DNA from: CANMIH01 sp049116335
GTDB taxonomy: Bacteria > Pseudomonadota > Alphaproteobacteria > Rhodobacterales > Rhodobacteraceae
Length of the DNA: 64,000 bases
Reading direction: 5' to 3'
Assembly (NCBI GenBank): GCA_049116335.1
Contig: JAGDYZ010000012.1
Span: forward strand, 186,001-250,000
The notes under the pieces are model-generated. The model had not been told where the DNA came from. It saw only the letters and a program-made list of their open reading frames with translations, and did no database searches. The position numbers and the translations under genes were made by a program. Every line of letters starts with the position of its first letter. The stretch's first letter is position 1. Positions 17,860-26,305 of the stretch are shown piece by piece.

Positions 17860-18271
17860 GCGGTCTTCTTTGTATTCGTGTCCACCATCCCTTTTCGGCA
17901 GGCTTGCCAGAAACATTGCAAAAAAATGGCGTTATCCGTCAATCCGTCCAGAACACTTATCTGAGCGTCCAAACTGCCGTGACATGACTTGATCCAAAAC
18001 GCTCTCGGCGATTTAGCTGGCTATGCGATGCGCCTGCAGCGGGGACTAATGCACAAATCAATGATTCATTGTGCTTTTTTTCAATCCCCAATGATTTACT
18101 TCCCCACTGTGGGCCATCGCACCGTCCAGTTTCCATGCCGGGTGCCCCAGTCTTGTGCCCGGCATGGTCTTGATGACCTTCACATCACGCCGTGGCTTTG
18201 CTTTCTCCTGTCCTATTGGCGCGCACCGCCTCGCCGCCTATAAGGCCAGCGACCGTGAGGAGAGATACGAC
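17860..18271. other. Gene-free region between the AraC regulator and hisB
   Basis: A 412-base stretch with no credible ORF. It contains GCACAA-N12-TTGTGC followed by seven Ts (18051-18081, terminator-like on +), two CAATGATT copies 30 bases apart (18059-18066 and 18089-18096), and a perfect 10-bp hairpin CCATGCCGGG/CCCGGCATGG (18133-18142 with 18158-18167). The hisB ribosome site GAGGAGA lies at the right end. An attenuated hisB leader is possible, but no histidine-rich leader peptide is seen. Confidence 0.55.
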
Positions 18272-18859
18272 ATGCGTAAGGCCACCGTCAGCCGCAAGAC
18301 CGCTGAAACCACCATCGAAGTGACCATCGATCTTGATGGCACCGGCGCCTATGACAACAAAACCGGCGTTGGGTTCTTCGACCATATGCTGGATCAGCTG
18401 GCGCGCCATTCGCTGATCGACATGACCGTGCGCTGTGACGGCGATCTGCACATTGACGACCACCACACGGTGGAAGACGTGGGCATTGCACTGGGTCAGG
18501 CGCTGACCGAAGCTCTGGGCGACAAACGCGGCATCCGCCGCTACGGCGACTGTCATCTGGCGATGGATGACACACTTGTCCGCGCGGCGCTTGATCTCTC
18601 GGCCCGGCCTTTTCTTGTGTGGAATGTCGAGATCCCGACCCAGAAGATTGGCACCTTCGACACCGAGCTGGTGCGCGAATTTTTTCAGGCCTTCAGCACA
18701 CATGGCGGCATCACGCTGCATGTCGACCGCCTGAACGGCTTCAACAGCCACCACATCGCAGAAGCGGCATTTAAGGCCGTGGCCCGTGCGATGCGTGATG
18801 CGGTTGAGCCCGATCCGCGCAAAGCCGATGCGATTCCCTCGACCAAAGGCATGCTCTAA
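18272..18859 (+). CDS. hisB: Imidazoleglycerol-phosphate dehydratase
   Basis: Sixth step of histidine synthesis, removing water from imidazoleglycerol phosphate. The 195-residue monofunctional form shows the duplicated half-domain fold with the two manganese-binding motifs DHHTVEDVGIALGQAL and NSHHIAEAAFKAVARA, plus GVGFFDHML. The ATG has GAGGAGA nine bases upstream; longer upstream ATG options lack family similarity. It is the only his gene on the + strand here and is 7 kb from hisH, unlike the compact hisBHAFE order seen in relatives. Confidence 0.97.
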   Translation: MRKATVSRKTAETTIEVTIDLDGTGAYDNKTGVGFFDHMLDQLARHSLIDMTVRCDGDLHIDDHHTVEDVGIALGQALTEALGDKRGIRRYGDCHLAMDDTLVRAALDLSARPFLVWNVEIPTQKIGTFDTELVREFFQAFSTHGGITLHVDRLNGFNSHHIAEAAFKAVARAMRDAVEPDPRKADAIPSTKGML

Positions 18860-18897
18860 GCCTTGCCAAACCACAAGCTGCGCCACAGGGTGACGAT

Positions 18898-19365
18898 ATG
18901 GACTATTCTGACGCCTTTCTGAAAACCATCCTGCAGCGCAGCAAGACCATTGCTGTTGTCGGTGTCTCGATGAATTCGGTGCGCCCCAGCTATTATGTGG
19001 CGCGCTATCTGTCGCTCAAGGGATATCGGGTGATCCCGGTCAATCCCGGCCATGCGGGCAAAATGCTATTCGGCCAAGAGGTGCGCGCCTCGCTGGCGGA
19101 CTGTCCGAAAGACGTCGATATGGTCGATATCTTCCGCCGGTCTGAACATGTGCCGCCGATCGTGGAGGAGGCACTGGCAGAACTGCCCAATCTGAAAACG
19201 GTCTGGATGCAGATTGGGGTCGAAAGCCCCGAGGCCGAAGCCGCCGCACAGGCGCAGGGGCTGGATGTGGTGATGAACCGCTGTCCCAAGATCGAATATC
19301 AGCGGCTCTTTGGTGAGTTGCGCATGGGTGGGTTCAACACCGGCGTGATCTCATCCAAACTGTGA
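18898..19365 (+). CDS. CoA-binding domain protein (YccU-like)
   Basis: A 155-residue Rossmann-fold protein of the CoA_binding_2 family. The nucleotide-binding strand-turn (TIAVVGVSMNSVRPSYYVARYL) is at about 17-38 and IPVNPGH follows. A C-terminal DVVMNRCPKIEYQRLFGEL segment is conserved in this family. The role is unknown; acyl-CoA binding is predicted from the fold only. It follows hisB by 38 bases on the same strand and may be co-transcribed. Confidence 0.85.
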   Translation: MDYSDAFLKTILQRSKTIAVVGVSMNSVRPSYYVARYLSLKGYRVIPVNPGHAGKMLFGQEVRASLADCPKDVDMVDIFRRSEHVPPIVEEALAELPNLKTVWMQIGVESPEAEAAAQAQGLDVVMNRCPKIEYQRLFGELRMGGFNTGVISSKL

Positions 19366-19384
19366 CGGGCGCCAAGGGCGCCCG
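19366..19384. terminator. Hairpin between convergent CoA-binding and cytochrome b genes
   Basis: CGGGCGCC and GGCGCCCG form a perfect 8-bp stem with an AAG loop directly after the stop codon. There is no clean T-tract, so it is only a tentative bidirectional terminator. Confidence 0.45.
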
Positions 19385-19406
19385 ATCCCGTGTCATTTTC
19401 CGGGGG

Positions 19407-19961
19407 TCACTCTTTCGGGCGACCAAATCCCATGCGGCCCAGCACGTCGTGGCCGTCAAACCATCTGTGTTTGACCACCGCCGCAACATGCACAACCGCA
19501 ACGGCCAGCATCAGATAGGCCAGATAGGTGTGTAGAGTGTCGGCCAGATCCTCGACATTGATCGTGCCCCACATTTCCATTGTCGGGAACACCTTGGGCA
19601 TGGCAAAGCTGAACCAATGGACCCCATGGCCGCCAAAATCCGCCTCGGCCCAGCCCAGCACAATCACCGCCAAGGGCAACAGATACAGCGCCAGATGCCC
19701 CAGATGAGAACCAAGCTTTTCCAGCGGGCTCAGCCCCTGCGGCAGCGCAGGTGGTCGGTTGGTCAGCCGGATCCCGATCCGCAAAACCAGCAGGCCCAAC
19801 AAAGTGACACCCCCAGATATATGCAAGCCCATCAGGATCTCTTCCCAGGGACCATCCTCAGCAACCAGCGATCCCATGGCGTAACCACATAACCACATGA
19901 ACCCAAATCCCAGTGCCATCAACCAATGCAACAGGCGGGCAGACAAAACATAGCGGGGCAT
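19407..19961 (-). CDS. Cytochrome b561-family membrane protein
   Basis: A 184-residue integral membrane di-haem cytochrome b of the bacterial b561 (CybB) type that passes electrons from quinol to a periplasmic or other acceptor. Four transmembrane helices carry the expected haem-ligand histidines: LLHWLMALGF, LHISGGVTLLG, LGHLALYLLPL and LHTYLAYLMLAVAVVHVAA. The ATG at 19961 follows GAGGAAA; an upstream start at 20006 would add a polar leader not seen in relatives. It is divergent from a LytTR protein. Confidence 0.88.
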   Translation of the reverse strand: MPRYVLSARLLHWLMALGFGFMWLCGYAMGSLVAEDGPWEEILMGLHISGGVTLLGLLVLRIGIRLTNRPPALPQGLSPLEKLGSHLGHLALYLLPLAVIVLGWAEADFGGHGVHWFSFAMPKVFPTMEMWGTINVEDLADTLHTYLAYLMLAVAVVHVAAVVKHRWFDGHDVLGRMGFGRPKE

Positions 19962-20120
19962 TTCATTTCCTCTTGCTTGCTCCTGCAGCGCATCTGGGCG
20001 AGCCACGCCTTTCGCGCCACAGCAATTCCGCCACCGGTTGCGGGCAATGCGCCGCTGGTTGCCGGATTTCGCGAACGGTCACACATCGACCATTGGCGAA
20101 AGCCGTGCTAGCCCCTTGTC

Positions 20121-20864
20121 ATGATGCGATTGTTTGCCCAGCCCCTCTGCCCGGCCTTTCCGGTGCCTCTGCGTGATCTGCTGTTCCTGTCCTTTGCGGG
20201 ATCAGCCGTCGCTGTCGTCTGGGAGCCCGACCATTCTGCCAGCCTGCCGCTCGTCACCGGTTTTGTTCTCTGGCTGCTGCATTTTCTGTCGGCCATTGGG
20301 CTTTACGTCGGACTGACAGCCCTCGCCGCCCGCTGGATCACATCGCGTGCCCTGTCTGCTCTCGTCAGCATCCTGCCCCTCCCCCTAATGTTCACGCCCT
20401 TTTCACTAGTGATCGACTGGGCGCTTCAGAATGACGAGGGTCCGGAACCGCTGGGAGTTGATTTGTTTGCAGATGAGCTGCTCGACGTTGCGCCGTGGTC
20501 AATAACCGTTGCTCTGATCTTGACCTGGATGGCCTCACGTCAGCAAAACGGCACCCCGCCCGAGCCCCAACCTTCAGTTACGTCTCCCGCCCTGCATTCG
20601 CTGATCCGGTTGGAGGCACAAGATCACTATGTGACCTATGTCACCACAGAAGGGTCGCGTCTGGTGTCAGAGCGGTTCACTGACAGCATCACAAAGCTGG
20701 ACCCGGCCTTGGGTTTGCAATGTCACCGGTCGCACTGGATCAACCTGCAACATGTCAGCTCCACCAAACGTGCAGGGAGCGCGTATATAGCAATCATGAC
20801 GAACGGTGACGAGGTACCGGTCAGTCGCCGCCGGTGGAGCGAACTGAAGGCACGCCTGATCTAG
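20121..20864 (+). CDS. Membrane-anchored LytTR DNA-binding protein
   Basis: A 247-residue protein with about four N-terminal transmembrane helices (to about residue 140) and a C-terminal LytTR domain (about 155-245; LIRLEAQDHYVTYVTTEGSRLV, RSHWINLQHV, VPVSRRRWSELKARL). The arrangement is a one-component membrane regulator. The neighbouring divergent cytochrome b561 gene is a plausible target. Signal and operator are unknown. Confidence 0.82.
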   Translation: MMRLFAQPLCPAFPVPLRDLLFLSFAGSAVAVVWEPDHSASLPLVTGFVLWLLHFLSAIGLYVGLTALAARWITSRALSALVSILPLPLMFTPFSLVIDWALQNDEGPEPLGVDLFADELLDVAPWSITVALILTWMASRQQNGTPPEPQPSVTSPALHSLIRLEAQDHYVTYVTTEGSRLVSERFTDSITKLDPALGLQCHRSHWINLQHVSSTKRAGSAYIAIMTNGDEVPVSRRRWSELKARLI

Positions 20865-20874
20865 CTGACGGGTC

Positions 20875-21186
20875 TCACCCTCGGCTGGCTTTTTCCGCGA
20901 TCCCTGACAACCCCTGACGGCGGGCCAGTTCGCTCAGCACATCATCCAGTGGAATGTCACGCGCGGCCAAGGTCACAAGCAGATGGTACAGCACATCCGC
21001 GGCCTCATATGTGAGGTTCTCACGGTCATCTTTGACCGCCGCGATGATGGCCTCAATCGATTCCTCACCGAATTTTTCAGCGCATTTTTCCGGGCCTTTC
21101 GCCAAAAGTTTGGCGGTCCAGCTGCTCTCCGGATCGGCACCTTTGCGCGACAGAATGGTGGTTTCAAGATCGTGCAGGATCGACAT
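20875..21186 (-). CDS. hisE: Phosphoribosyl-ATP pyrophosphatase
   Basis: Second step of histidine synthesis, hydrolysing PR-ATP to PR-AMP. The 103-residue MazG-like all-alpha protein has EKFGEESIEAIIAAVKDDRE and YEAADVLYHLLVTLAARD, carrying the metal-binding E/D residues. The ATG overlaps the hisF stop by one base (TGATG); a GTG one codon upstream is also in frame. It is a separate protein rather than a HisI-HisE fusion. Confidence 0.96.
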   Translation of the reverse strand: MSILHDLETTILSRKGADPESSWTAKLLAKGPEKCAEKFGEESIEAIIAAVKDDRENLTYEAADVLYHLLVTLAARDIPLDDVLSELARRQGLSGIAEKASRG

Positions 21187-21944
21187 CACAGCCTCATCGC
21201 AATACCAGCGGCGGCCATGTGTTCTTTGGCCTCCTGAATGGTGTATTCGCCAAAGTGGAAGATTGAGGCCGCCAGAACGGCGCTGGCATGGCCTTCTGTC
21301 ACGCCTTCGACGAGGTGATCAAGGTTGCCCACCCCACCCGAAGCGATCACGGGCACATCCACGGCATCCGAAATGGCCCGGGTCAGCGGCAGATTAAAGC
21401 CTGACTTGGTGCCGTCGCGATCCATCGAGGTCAGCAGAATCTCACCTGCGCCTTTTGCGGCGACCAATTTGGCAAACTCCACCGCATCAATACCCGTGGG
21501 TTTGCGCCCACCATGGGTGAAAATCTCCCAACGGCCGGGCTCGACCGTTTTCGCGTCAATGGCACAGACAATACACTGGCTACCAAATTGATCCGCCGCC
21601 TCGGCCAGAACATCGGGATTGGCCACAGCGGCGGAGTTAAAACTCACCTTATCCGCCCCTGCCAGCAACAACGCCCGCACGTCATCCACAGTGCGCACAC
21701 CGCCACCTACGGTCAGCGGGATAAAGCACTGCTCGGCGGTGCGTGTCACCACGTCAAACATGGTACCGCGATTTTCATGGGTTGCATGGATATCGAGGAA
21801 ACAGATCTCGTCTGCGCCCGCCGCGTCATAGGCACGGGCTGATTCCACCGGGTCGCCCGCATCGCGCAGGCCGACAAAGTTCACGCCTTTCACCACGCGG
21901 CCGTCGGCCACGTCCAGGCAGGGGATGATGCGGGTTTTTAACAT
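21186..21944 (-). CDS. hisF: Imidazole glycerol phosphate synthase, cyclase subunit
   Basis: Cyclase half of the HisF-HisH complex that makes IGP and AICAR. The 252-residue (beta/alpha)8 barrel starts MLKTRIIPCLDVADGRVVKG with catalytic Asp11, and has VCAIDAKTV for the second Asp and the closing IASGGVGNLDHL. The ATG at 21944 gives the family start; the longer frame upstream overlaps the DUF2867 gene. It is coupled to hisE downstream. Confidence 0.97.
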   Translation of the reverse strand: MLKTRIIPCLDVADGRVVKGVNFVGLRDAGDPVESARAYDAAGADEICFLDIHATHENRGTMFDVVTRTAEQCFIPLTVGGGVRTVDDVRALLLAGADKVSFNSAAVANPDVLAEAADQFGSQCIVCAIDAKTVEPGRWEIFTHGGRKPTGIDAVEFAKLVAAKGAGEILLTSMDRDGTKSGFNLPLTRAISDAVDVPVIASGGVGNLDHLVEGVTEGHASAVLAASIFHFGEYTIQEAKEHMAAAGIAMRL

Positions 21945-21954
21945 GATTTGCGTC

Positions 21955-22440
21955 TTAGCGGTCCACGGGGGCTTCGTCCAGCGGCGGATGCACCCGCGCA
22001 ACCCGCGCAAGGCTATTGCGGCTCAGAAGGATGTGAAACGGCATCACCACCGCCAGATAAATCCGTCCCCAGATGTTGTTTGCATGCACCCAGGTCGCAA
22101 TGTGGATATTTCCGTCAGCTTTCAGCACCGAGATCCGGAAATTGAGGTGATTGTCATCGGTTCCCATCACACGTTCTGTTTCGGTGTCCAGATGAATGGG
22201 AAAGATCGCGTCCGAGGCCTGTGTATCCTCGCCCGTTTTTAGCCCAAGGGGTTTAACCAGCGCATTGCGCAACCGCATCAGACCATTGGCCCAGCCCGGC
22301 ATTGTAAAGGCGGTCTCGGCGGCTTCGGCCACACTGGCCGAACTGGTGACAGCATAGCCATCCAAAAAATCGCCAGACTGATGCAGACGCCAAAGCTCGG
22401 ACATCTGTGGGTGGGTTGTTTTGCGGACGGTTTGCGTCAT
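21955..22440 (-). CDS. DUF2867-type protein in the his cluster
   Basis: A 161-residue protein matching the DUF2867 pattern: DGYAVTSSASVAEAAETAF at the start, DNHLNFRISVLK in the middle, and a hydrophobic IYLAVVMPFHILLSR segment near the end. No catalytic motif is visible. It ends 10 bases before hisF and may be in its transcript. A role in histidine synthesis is not implied. Confidence 0.7.
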   Translation of the reverse strand: MTQTVRKTTHPQMSELWRLHQSGDFLDGYAVTSSASVAEAAETAFTMPGWANGLMRLRNALVKPLGLKTGEDTQASDAIFPIHLDTETERVMGTDDNHLNFRISVLKADGNIHIATWVHANNIWGRIYLAVVMPFHILLSRNSLARVARVHPPLDEAPVDR

Positions 22441-22512
22441 AGCAGTCTCCCATATGTTGGGAGAAACCTGTGGTGCCTTTGGCGAAGCTTCAACGCAGCG
22501 CGGTGTCGCAGG

Positions 22513-23925
22513 TCAGCACAAAAACCGAGGCGGCTCGGAAACCAATCCCGCCTGGGCAATGGGTCCAAAGACTCGGGTTTCCTCGACCTTCAGAACCCGG
22601 CGTGCCGTGTCGCCATAGGCGTTCTCAAAACACCGCAGATCTGGCAGCAGTTCCAACAGCTCATGCCGCGCCTCTGGCGTGATCTGATACTTGGAAATCT
22701 GGCCCGCATGCAGGCTCTCAGAGGGGACACCATTGGCGTAGATCACATGATGGGCGTCAAACAGCAGATGGATATAGCTGACCCCTTCCGGGGCCGCCTG
22801 CTGAAGTACCCCTTCGCCATCGATCAACCCCTTGGCAGGGGCAAAGATTTCGTCTTCTGCGGTATACAGTTGCACCTTCCAGCCGCTGAGCAACATGCGG
22901 TGCTGGGGCGACACACGCATGTCTGCGGCGGGCAACCCCGGCCCAAAAGCATTTTTGCGGATCAAAATGGGTTGTAGATTGGGCTGGCGTTTCAGGCGCT
23001 CCGCTGTCACCCGAGTCTGGCTCAGCCAGCGAAGCGGTTGGAACCCTGCGTCACGGGTCAGAATCTCATCCCCCGGGCGCAGGCGCGTGACCTCGACCTC
23101 GCCTCGCCGGGTCATGATCAAGGTTCCCGGCGTGTAGCAGGGGATCAGACCATCTTCAAAGGCAACCACCCCAACCACTTCATTGATGTGATTGGTTTCG
23201 TTGTCATTGGATTGCTCTTCTTCGATGAAAAGCCCAACCGTCGAATTGGTTTGCCCGTCAATGACTACGGTGGCCGTATCGCCCCCATTGATGGTTTGGG
23301 TTTCCCCTAACACCACCGCATCGGTAAACGTCCCGCCTAATCCGAGGGTATCTGTGTTCTCATCCACGCCGCCAAAGGTCTGTGCAGTGCCTGAGGTGAT
23401 ATCGCCACCCGCTTGAATGGCGATCCATCCGACCGTTTCCGCAACATGGTCGCCGTCCTCGGCCTCTTCTTCCTGCAGGCGCAGGTCAAAGCCGGTGCTG
23501 GTGATATTCAGAGGATCACTGTCGACGGTTGTGGTCTCATTTTCAGACATCACCGAGGTCAGAACAACAGGTGGGTCCGTAAACCCGCCAGACAGGGTCG
23601 CATTGCCACTGCTGTCACTGACCTGCGAGGTGCCTGCCTCAATCACGCGTCCATCAGGAAGCGTATGAACCCCTTCTTCGATTGCCAGCCAGTTTATGGT
23701 TTCAATCGCGGGGTGGGCGCCGTCGTGGTATTCCCACTCTTCAATGATAAAAGTGAAACTGTTGTCGGTCACTTCGGTGACGCGAAGTGTAAACTGGTTG
23801 CCCCCGTTGTTTGTCGCCGTCAGCGCGATAACAGGGTTCTCAAGCGGTTGATCAAAGGTGATGGTGATCGGCGCGTTCTCGGTCGGAGAATTCGTCGTAA
23901 TCGATCCTGCCTGACCAATGGGCAT
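22513..23925 (-). CDS. Hint-domain protein with three H-type-lectin-like repeats
   Basis: A 470-residue protein. Residues about 1-270 hold three related segments, each ending in a signature like FTFIIEEWE...INWLAIEEG, FDLRLQEEEA...VGWIAIQAGG and VGLFIEEEQ...VGVVAFEDG, which resembles H-type lectin/DUF4347-like beta repeats. A Hint domain then starts at CYTPGTLIMTRRGEVEV with RLRPGDEILTRDAGFQPLRW and VSPQHRMLLSG. The C-terminal splice residues (His-Asn) of inteins are absent, so autocleavage rather than splicing would be expected. The ATG follows GGAGG. No signal peptide; such proteins are often exported by type I systems. Its place inside the his cluster is odd. Confidence 0.8.
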   Translation of the reverse strand: MPIGQAGSITTNSPTENAPITITFDQPLENPVIALTATNNGGNQFTLRVTEVTDNSFTFIIEEWEYHDGAHPAIETINWLAIEEGVHTLPDGRVIEAGTSQVSDSSGNATLSGGFTDPPVVLTSVMSENETTTVDSDPLNITSTGFDLRLQEEEAEDGDHVAETVGWIAIQAGGDITSGTAQTFGGVDENTDTLGLGGTFTDAVVLGETQTINGGDTATVVIDGQTNSTVGLFIEEEQSNDNETNHINEVVGVVAFEDGLIPCYTPGTLIMTRRGEVEVTRLRPGDEILTRDAGFQPLRWLSQTRVTAERLKRQPNLQPILIRKNAFGPGLPAADMRVSPQHRMLLSGWKVQLYTAEDEIFAPAKGLIDGEGVLQQAAPEGVSYIHLLFDAHHVIYANGVPSESLHAGQISKYQITPEARHELLELLPDLRCFENAYGDTARRVLKVEETRVFGPIAQAGLVSEPPRFLC

Positions 23926-24039
23926 GATTGCCTCCGTGTGACCCAATCCCCGCCGACGGCAGGGCCGCGCGACAGACGTCAAAAATCACATTGGAATGCG
24001 GCAATTTTACGTAAAATTGACAGAAAAGTTGAGGCGCAG

Positions 24040-24327
24040 CTACCCGCGCCGACGCTGGATAATCCGGATCAGGGTCAACACCACTAACAGCGACAGACAG
24101 ACCAGAGTAACCGGCAAGGTCACCAACATCACCCAACCAGCAGCGAACATTGTGGCAAGAGTTTCGCCAATGTCCGCACCAAAGACCACACAGGTGTTGG
24201 CAAAACCTTCATGCAAGGTACAGCCAAAGGTCGAGGCGACCGCCGAACTGACGATCACCGAAATCATAGGCAATACGCTGACAAAAAGCCCGACACAGAC
24301 AACGATATAATGCCAGCGCTTGATCAT
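24040..24327 (-). CDS. Small membrane protein, coupled to hisA
   Basis: A 95-residue protein with two long hydrophobic helices (WHYIVVCVGLFVSVLPMISVI and VMLVTLPVTLVCLSLLVVL), a central CTLHEGFANTC segment with two cysteines on one side of the membrane, and a basic C-terminus (IIQRRRG). Its ATG overlaps the hisA stop by one base. I do not recognise a family. Confidence 0.65.
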   Translation of the reverse strand: MIKRWHYIVVCVGLFVSVLPMISVIVSSAVASTFGCTLHEGFANTCVVFGADIGETLATMFAAGWVMLVTLPVTLVCLSLLVVLTLIRIIQRRRG

Positions 24328-25049
24328 CAGGCTTTGAACACCTGCAGAGCATTGGTCAGGTCGATGGCCCCGTCATATAGCGCCCGACCCGAGATCGCCC
24401 CGTTCAAAGGCGCACCACAGCTGCGCAGCGCCTTCAGATCGTCAATCGAAGAAACCCCACCCGAGGCAATCACAGGGATCGACACCGCATTGGCCATGGC
24501 CGCTGTGTACTCCACGTTTGGCCCCTGCATTGCACCATCACGATTGATGTCGGTGTAGATGATTGCCGAGACACCATCGTTCTCGAAGGATTTCGCAAGC
24601 TCCACAGCGTCGACATTGGTCTCTTCGGCCCAGCCTTTGGTGGCCACTTTGCCATCACGCGCATCGATGCCCACCGCCACTTTGCCCGGAAAGGCCTTGG
24701 CCGCTTCGCGCACCAATGCGGGGTTCTCAACCGCAACCGTGCCCAGGATGACCCGCGCCAGACCTTTGTCGAGCCAGGTCTCGATGGTTTTCATGTCGCG
24801 GATACCGCCACCCAATTGCGCCGGCGTTTTTGTCAGTTTCAAGATCGCCTCAACCGCCGCTGCGTTCACGGGCTCGCCCGCAAAGGCACCGTTCAGGTCA
24901 ACCAGATGCAGCCACTCACAGCCCGCCTCTACAAACTCCATGGCTTGCGCCGCTGGGTCATCATTGAACACGGTGGCTTTGTCCATGTCACCGCGCAGCA
25001 GGCGCACGGCTTTGCCGTCTTTGAGATCGATTGCCGGGTACAGGATCAT
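24327..25049 (-). CDS. hisA: ProFAR isomerase
   Basis: Fourth histidine step: opens the ribose ring of ProFAR to PRFAR. The 240-residue (beta/alpha)8 enzyme begins MILYPAIDLKDGKAVRLLRGD with catalytic Asp8 and has IYTDINRDGAM with the second Asp and VIASGGVSSIDD near the end. The ATG at 25049 is the family start. The stop overlaps the small membrane gene. Confidence 0.97.
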   Translation of the reverse strand: MILYPAIDLKDGKAVRLLRGDMDKATVFNDDPAAQAMEFVEAGCEWLHLVDLNGAFAGEPVNAAAVEAILKLTKTPAQLGGGIRDMKTIETWLDKGLARVILGTVAVENPALVREAAKAFPGKVAVGIDARDGKVATKGWAEETNVDAVELAKSFENDGVSAIIYTDINRDGAMQGPNVEYTAAMANAVSIPVIASGGVSSIDDLKALRSCGAPLNGAISGRALYDGAIDLTNALQVFKA

Positions 25050-25181
25050 GAGGCTTCCCCTAAAATGCGTCCCTTGGGCCATAATCTGACGCTGGGAAAC
25101 ATGCAAGCGGACCTACGGTCAAGCTTGATCGAACGCTGCGGCCTGCGTCAAGCTGGTGCCACTGTCTAGGGAGGACGAGAT

Positions 25182-25565
25182 ATGAAGAAACTGGCATTGG
25201 CCGCCGCCATTGGCCTGCTTGGCACCATGGCAAGCGCAGACCCCATCGAAGGTGTGTGGAAAACCCAACCTGACGAAGGATCATATGCGCATATCACGCT
25301 TGCGCCATGTGGTGACAAAATTTGCGGTGTGATCTCACGGACCTTCAATGACAGCGGCGAGTACAATTCACCGACCAAAGGTAAACGTCTTGTCCGTGAT
25401 ATGGTGGCCCAAGGGGGCGGAGCTTACAAAGGCCGCGTCTGGCGTCCGTCCAACGACAAGATCTATCTGGGCAAGATGCAGCTCTCGGGGAACTCGCTGA
25501 AGCTCAAAGGCTGTGTTGCGGGCGGGTTGCTGTGTTCCAGCCAGACATGGACGCGCCTCAAGTAA
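25182..25565 (+). CDS. DUF2147 periplasmic protein
   Basis: A 127-residue protein with a cleavable signal (MKKLALAAAIGLLGTMASA) and a DUF2147 beta-barrel-like domain: EGVWKTQPDEGSYAHITLAPCG, KICGVISRTF, GRVWRPSNDKIYLGKM and LKGCVAGGLLCSSQTW. Four cysteines could form disulfides. GGGAGGACGAG precedes the ATG. It stands alone on + between hisA and hisH, interrupting the cluster. Function unknown. Confidence 0.85.
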   Translation: MKKLALAAAIGLLGTMASADPIEGVWKTQPDEGSYAHITLAPCGDKICGVISRTFNDSGEYNSPTKGKRLVRDMVAQGGGAYKGRVWRPSNDKIYLGKMQLSGNSLKLKGCVAGGLLCSSQTWTRLK

Positions 25566-25570
25566 ACAAC

Positions 25571-25600
25571 AAAGCCCCGGAATGACCGGGGCTTTTCTTT
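25571..25600 (+). terminator. Rho-independent terminator after the DUF2147 gene
   Basis: AAAGCCCCGG - AATGA - CCGGGGCTTT followed by TCTTT. The A-rich left side makes it usable from both directions, fitting its place between convergent DUF2147 and hisH. Confidence 0.9.
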
Positions 25601-25615
25601 AGGCAGGTCAGGTGA

Positions 25616-26251
25616 TTAAGGACGCCACTGCAAGAAATTGGCAATCAACCGCAGCCCAATGTCCGCGCTCTTTTCCGGATGGAATTGAAACCCGATGCGG
25701 TTGTCTGTTCCCACAATCCCGGTCACATCGCCCGCATAATCGACATGGGCCAATCTTTGCCCCAGATCTGACATCTGCATCTGGTAAGAGTGGACAAAAT
25801 AGACGTGATCGCCATTCGACAGCCCCTCAAGCACTGGGTGCGGCGTGTCGATCACCAGATCATTCCACCCCATATGCGGCACTTTGAACGTCGGATCAGC
25901 AGGTGCGATTTTGCGCACCTCTCCGTCGACCCACCCCAGACCATCGGTTTCATTGTATTCATGCCCCTTGCGGGCCATCAGCTGCATGCCGACACAGATG
26001 CCCAGAAACGGACGACCTTTGTGTTCGACCGCCTCAACCATCGCATCAAAACAGCCTGACGCGCGCAGGGCAGCCGCGCAGGCCGGAAAAGCCCCATCGC
26101 CGGGCAATACCAGATGATCCGCCTTAGCCACGACATCGGGGTCATCGGTGACAACAACCTGCCCCGCGCCGGTTTCCTCTGCCATGCGCTGAAACGCCTT
26201 TTCTGCGCTGTGCAGATTACCGCTTTCATAATCAATGATCGCTGTGAGCAT
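25616..26251 (-). CDS. hisH: Imidazole glycerol phosphate synthase, glutaminase subunit
   Basis: Class I glutamine amidotransferase that supplies ammonia to HisF. The 211-residue protein has the nucleophile Cys86 in FLGICVGMQ and the His191-Glu193 pair in FQFHPEKS, plus an oxyanion strand LPGDGAFP. Normal length. It is separated from hisA by the opposite-strand DUF2147 gene. Confidence 0.96.
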   Translation of the reverse strand: MLTAIIDYESGNLHSAEKAFQRMAEETGAGQVVVTDDPDVVAKADHLVLPGDGAFPACAAALRASGCFDAMVEAVEHKGRPFLGICVGMQLMARKGHEYNETDGLGWVDGEVRKIAPADPTFKVPHMGWNDLVIDTPHPVLEGLSNGDHVYFVHSYQMQMSDLGQRLAHVDYAGDVTGIVGTDNRIGFQFHPEKSADIGLRLIANFLQWRP

Positions 26252-26305
26252 GACATCGGTCCTCTTTCTGATACGCAGTCCAAGTGCCGGGATTTCCCAG
26301 CAGGG

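Noticed and set aside
22513..23925. Intein in the Hint-domain protein
   Set aside because: The terminal His-Asn and +1 nucleophile needed for splicing are absent, and there is no host extein.
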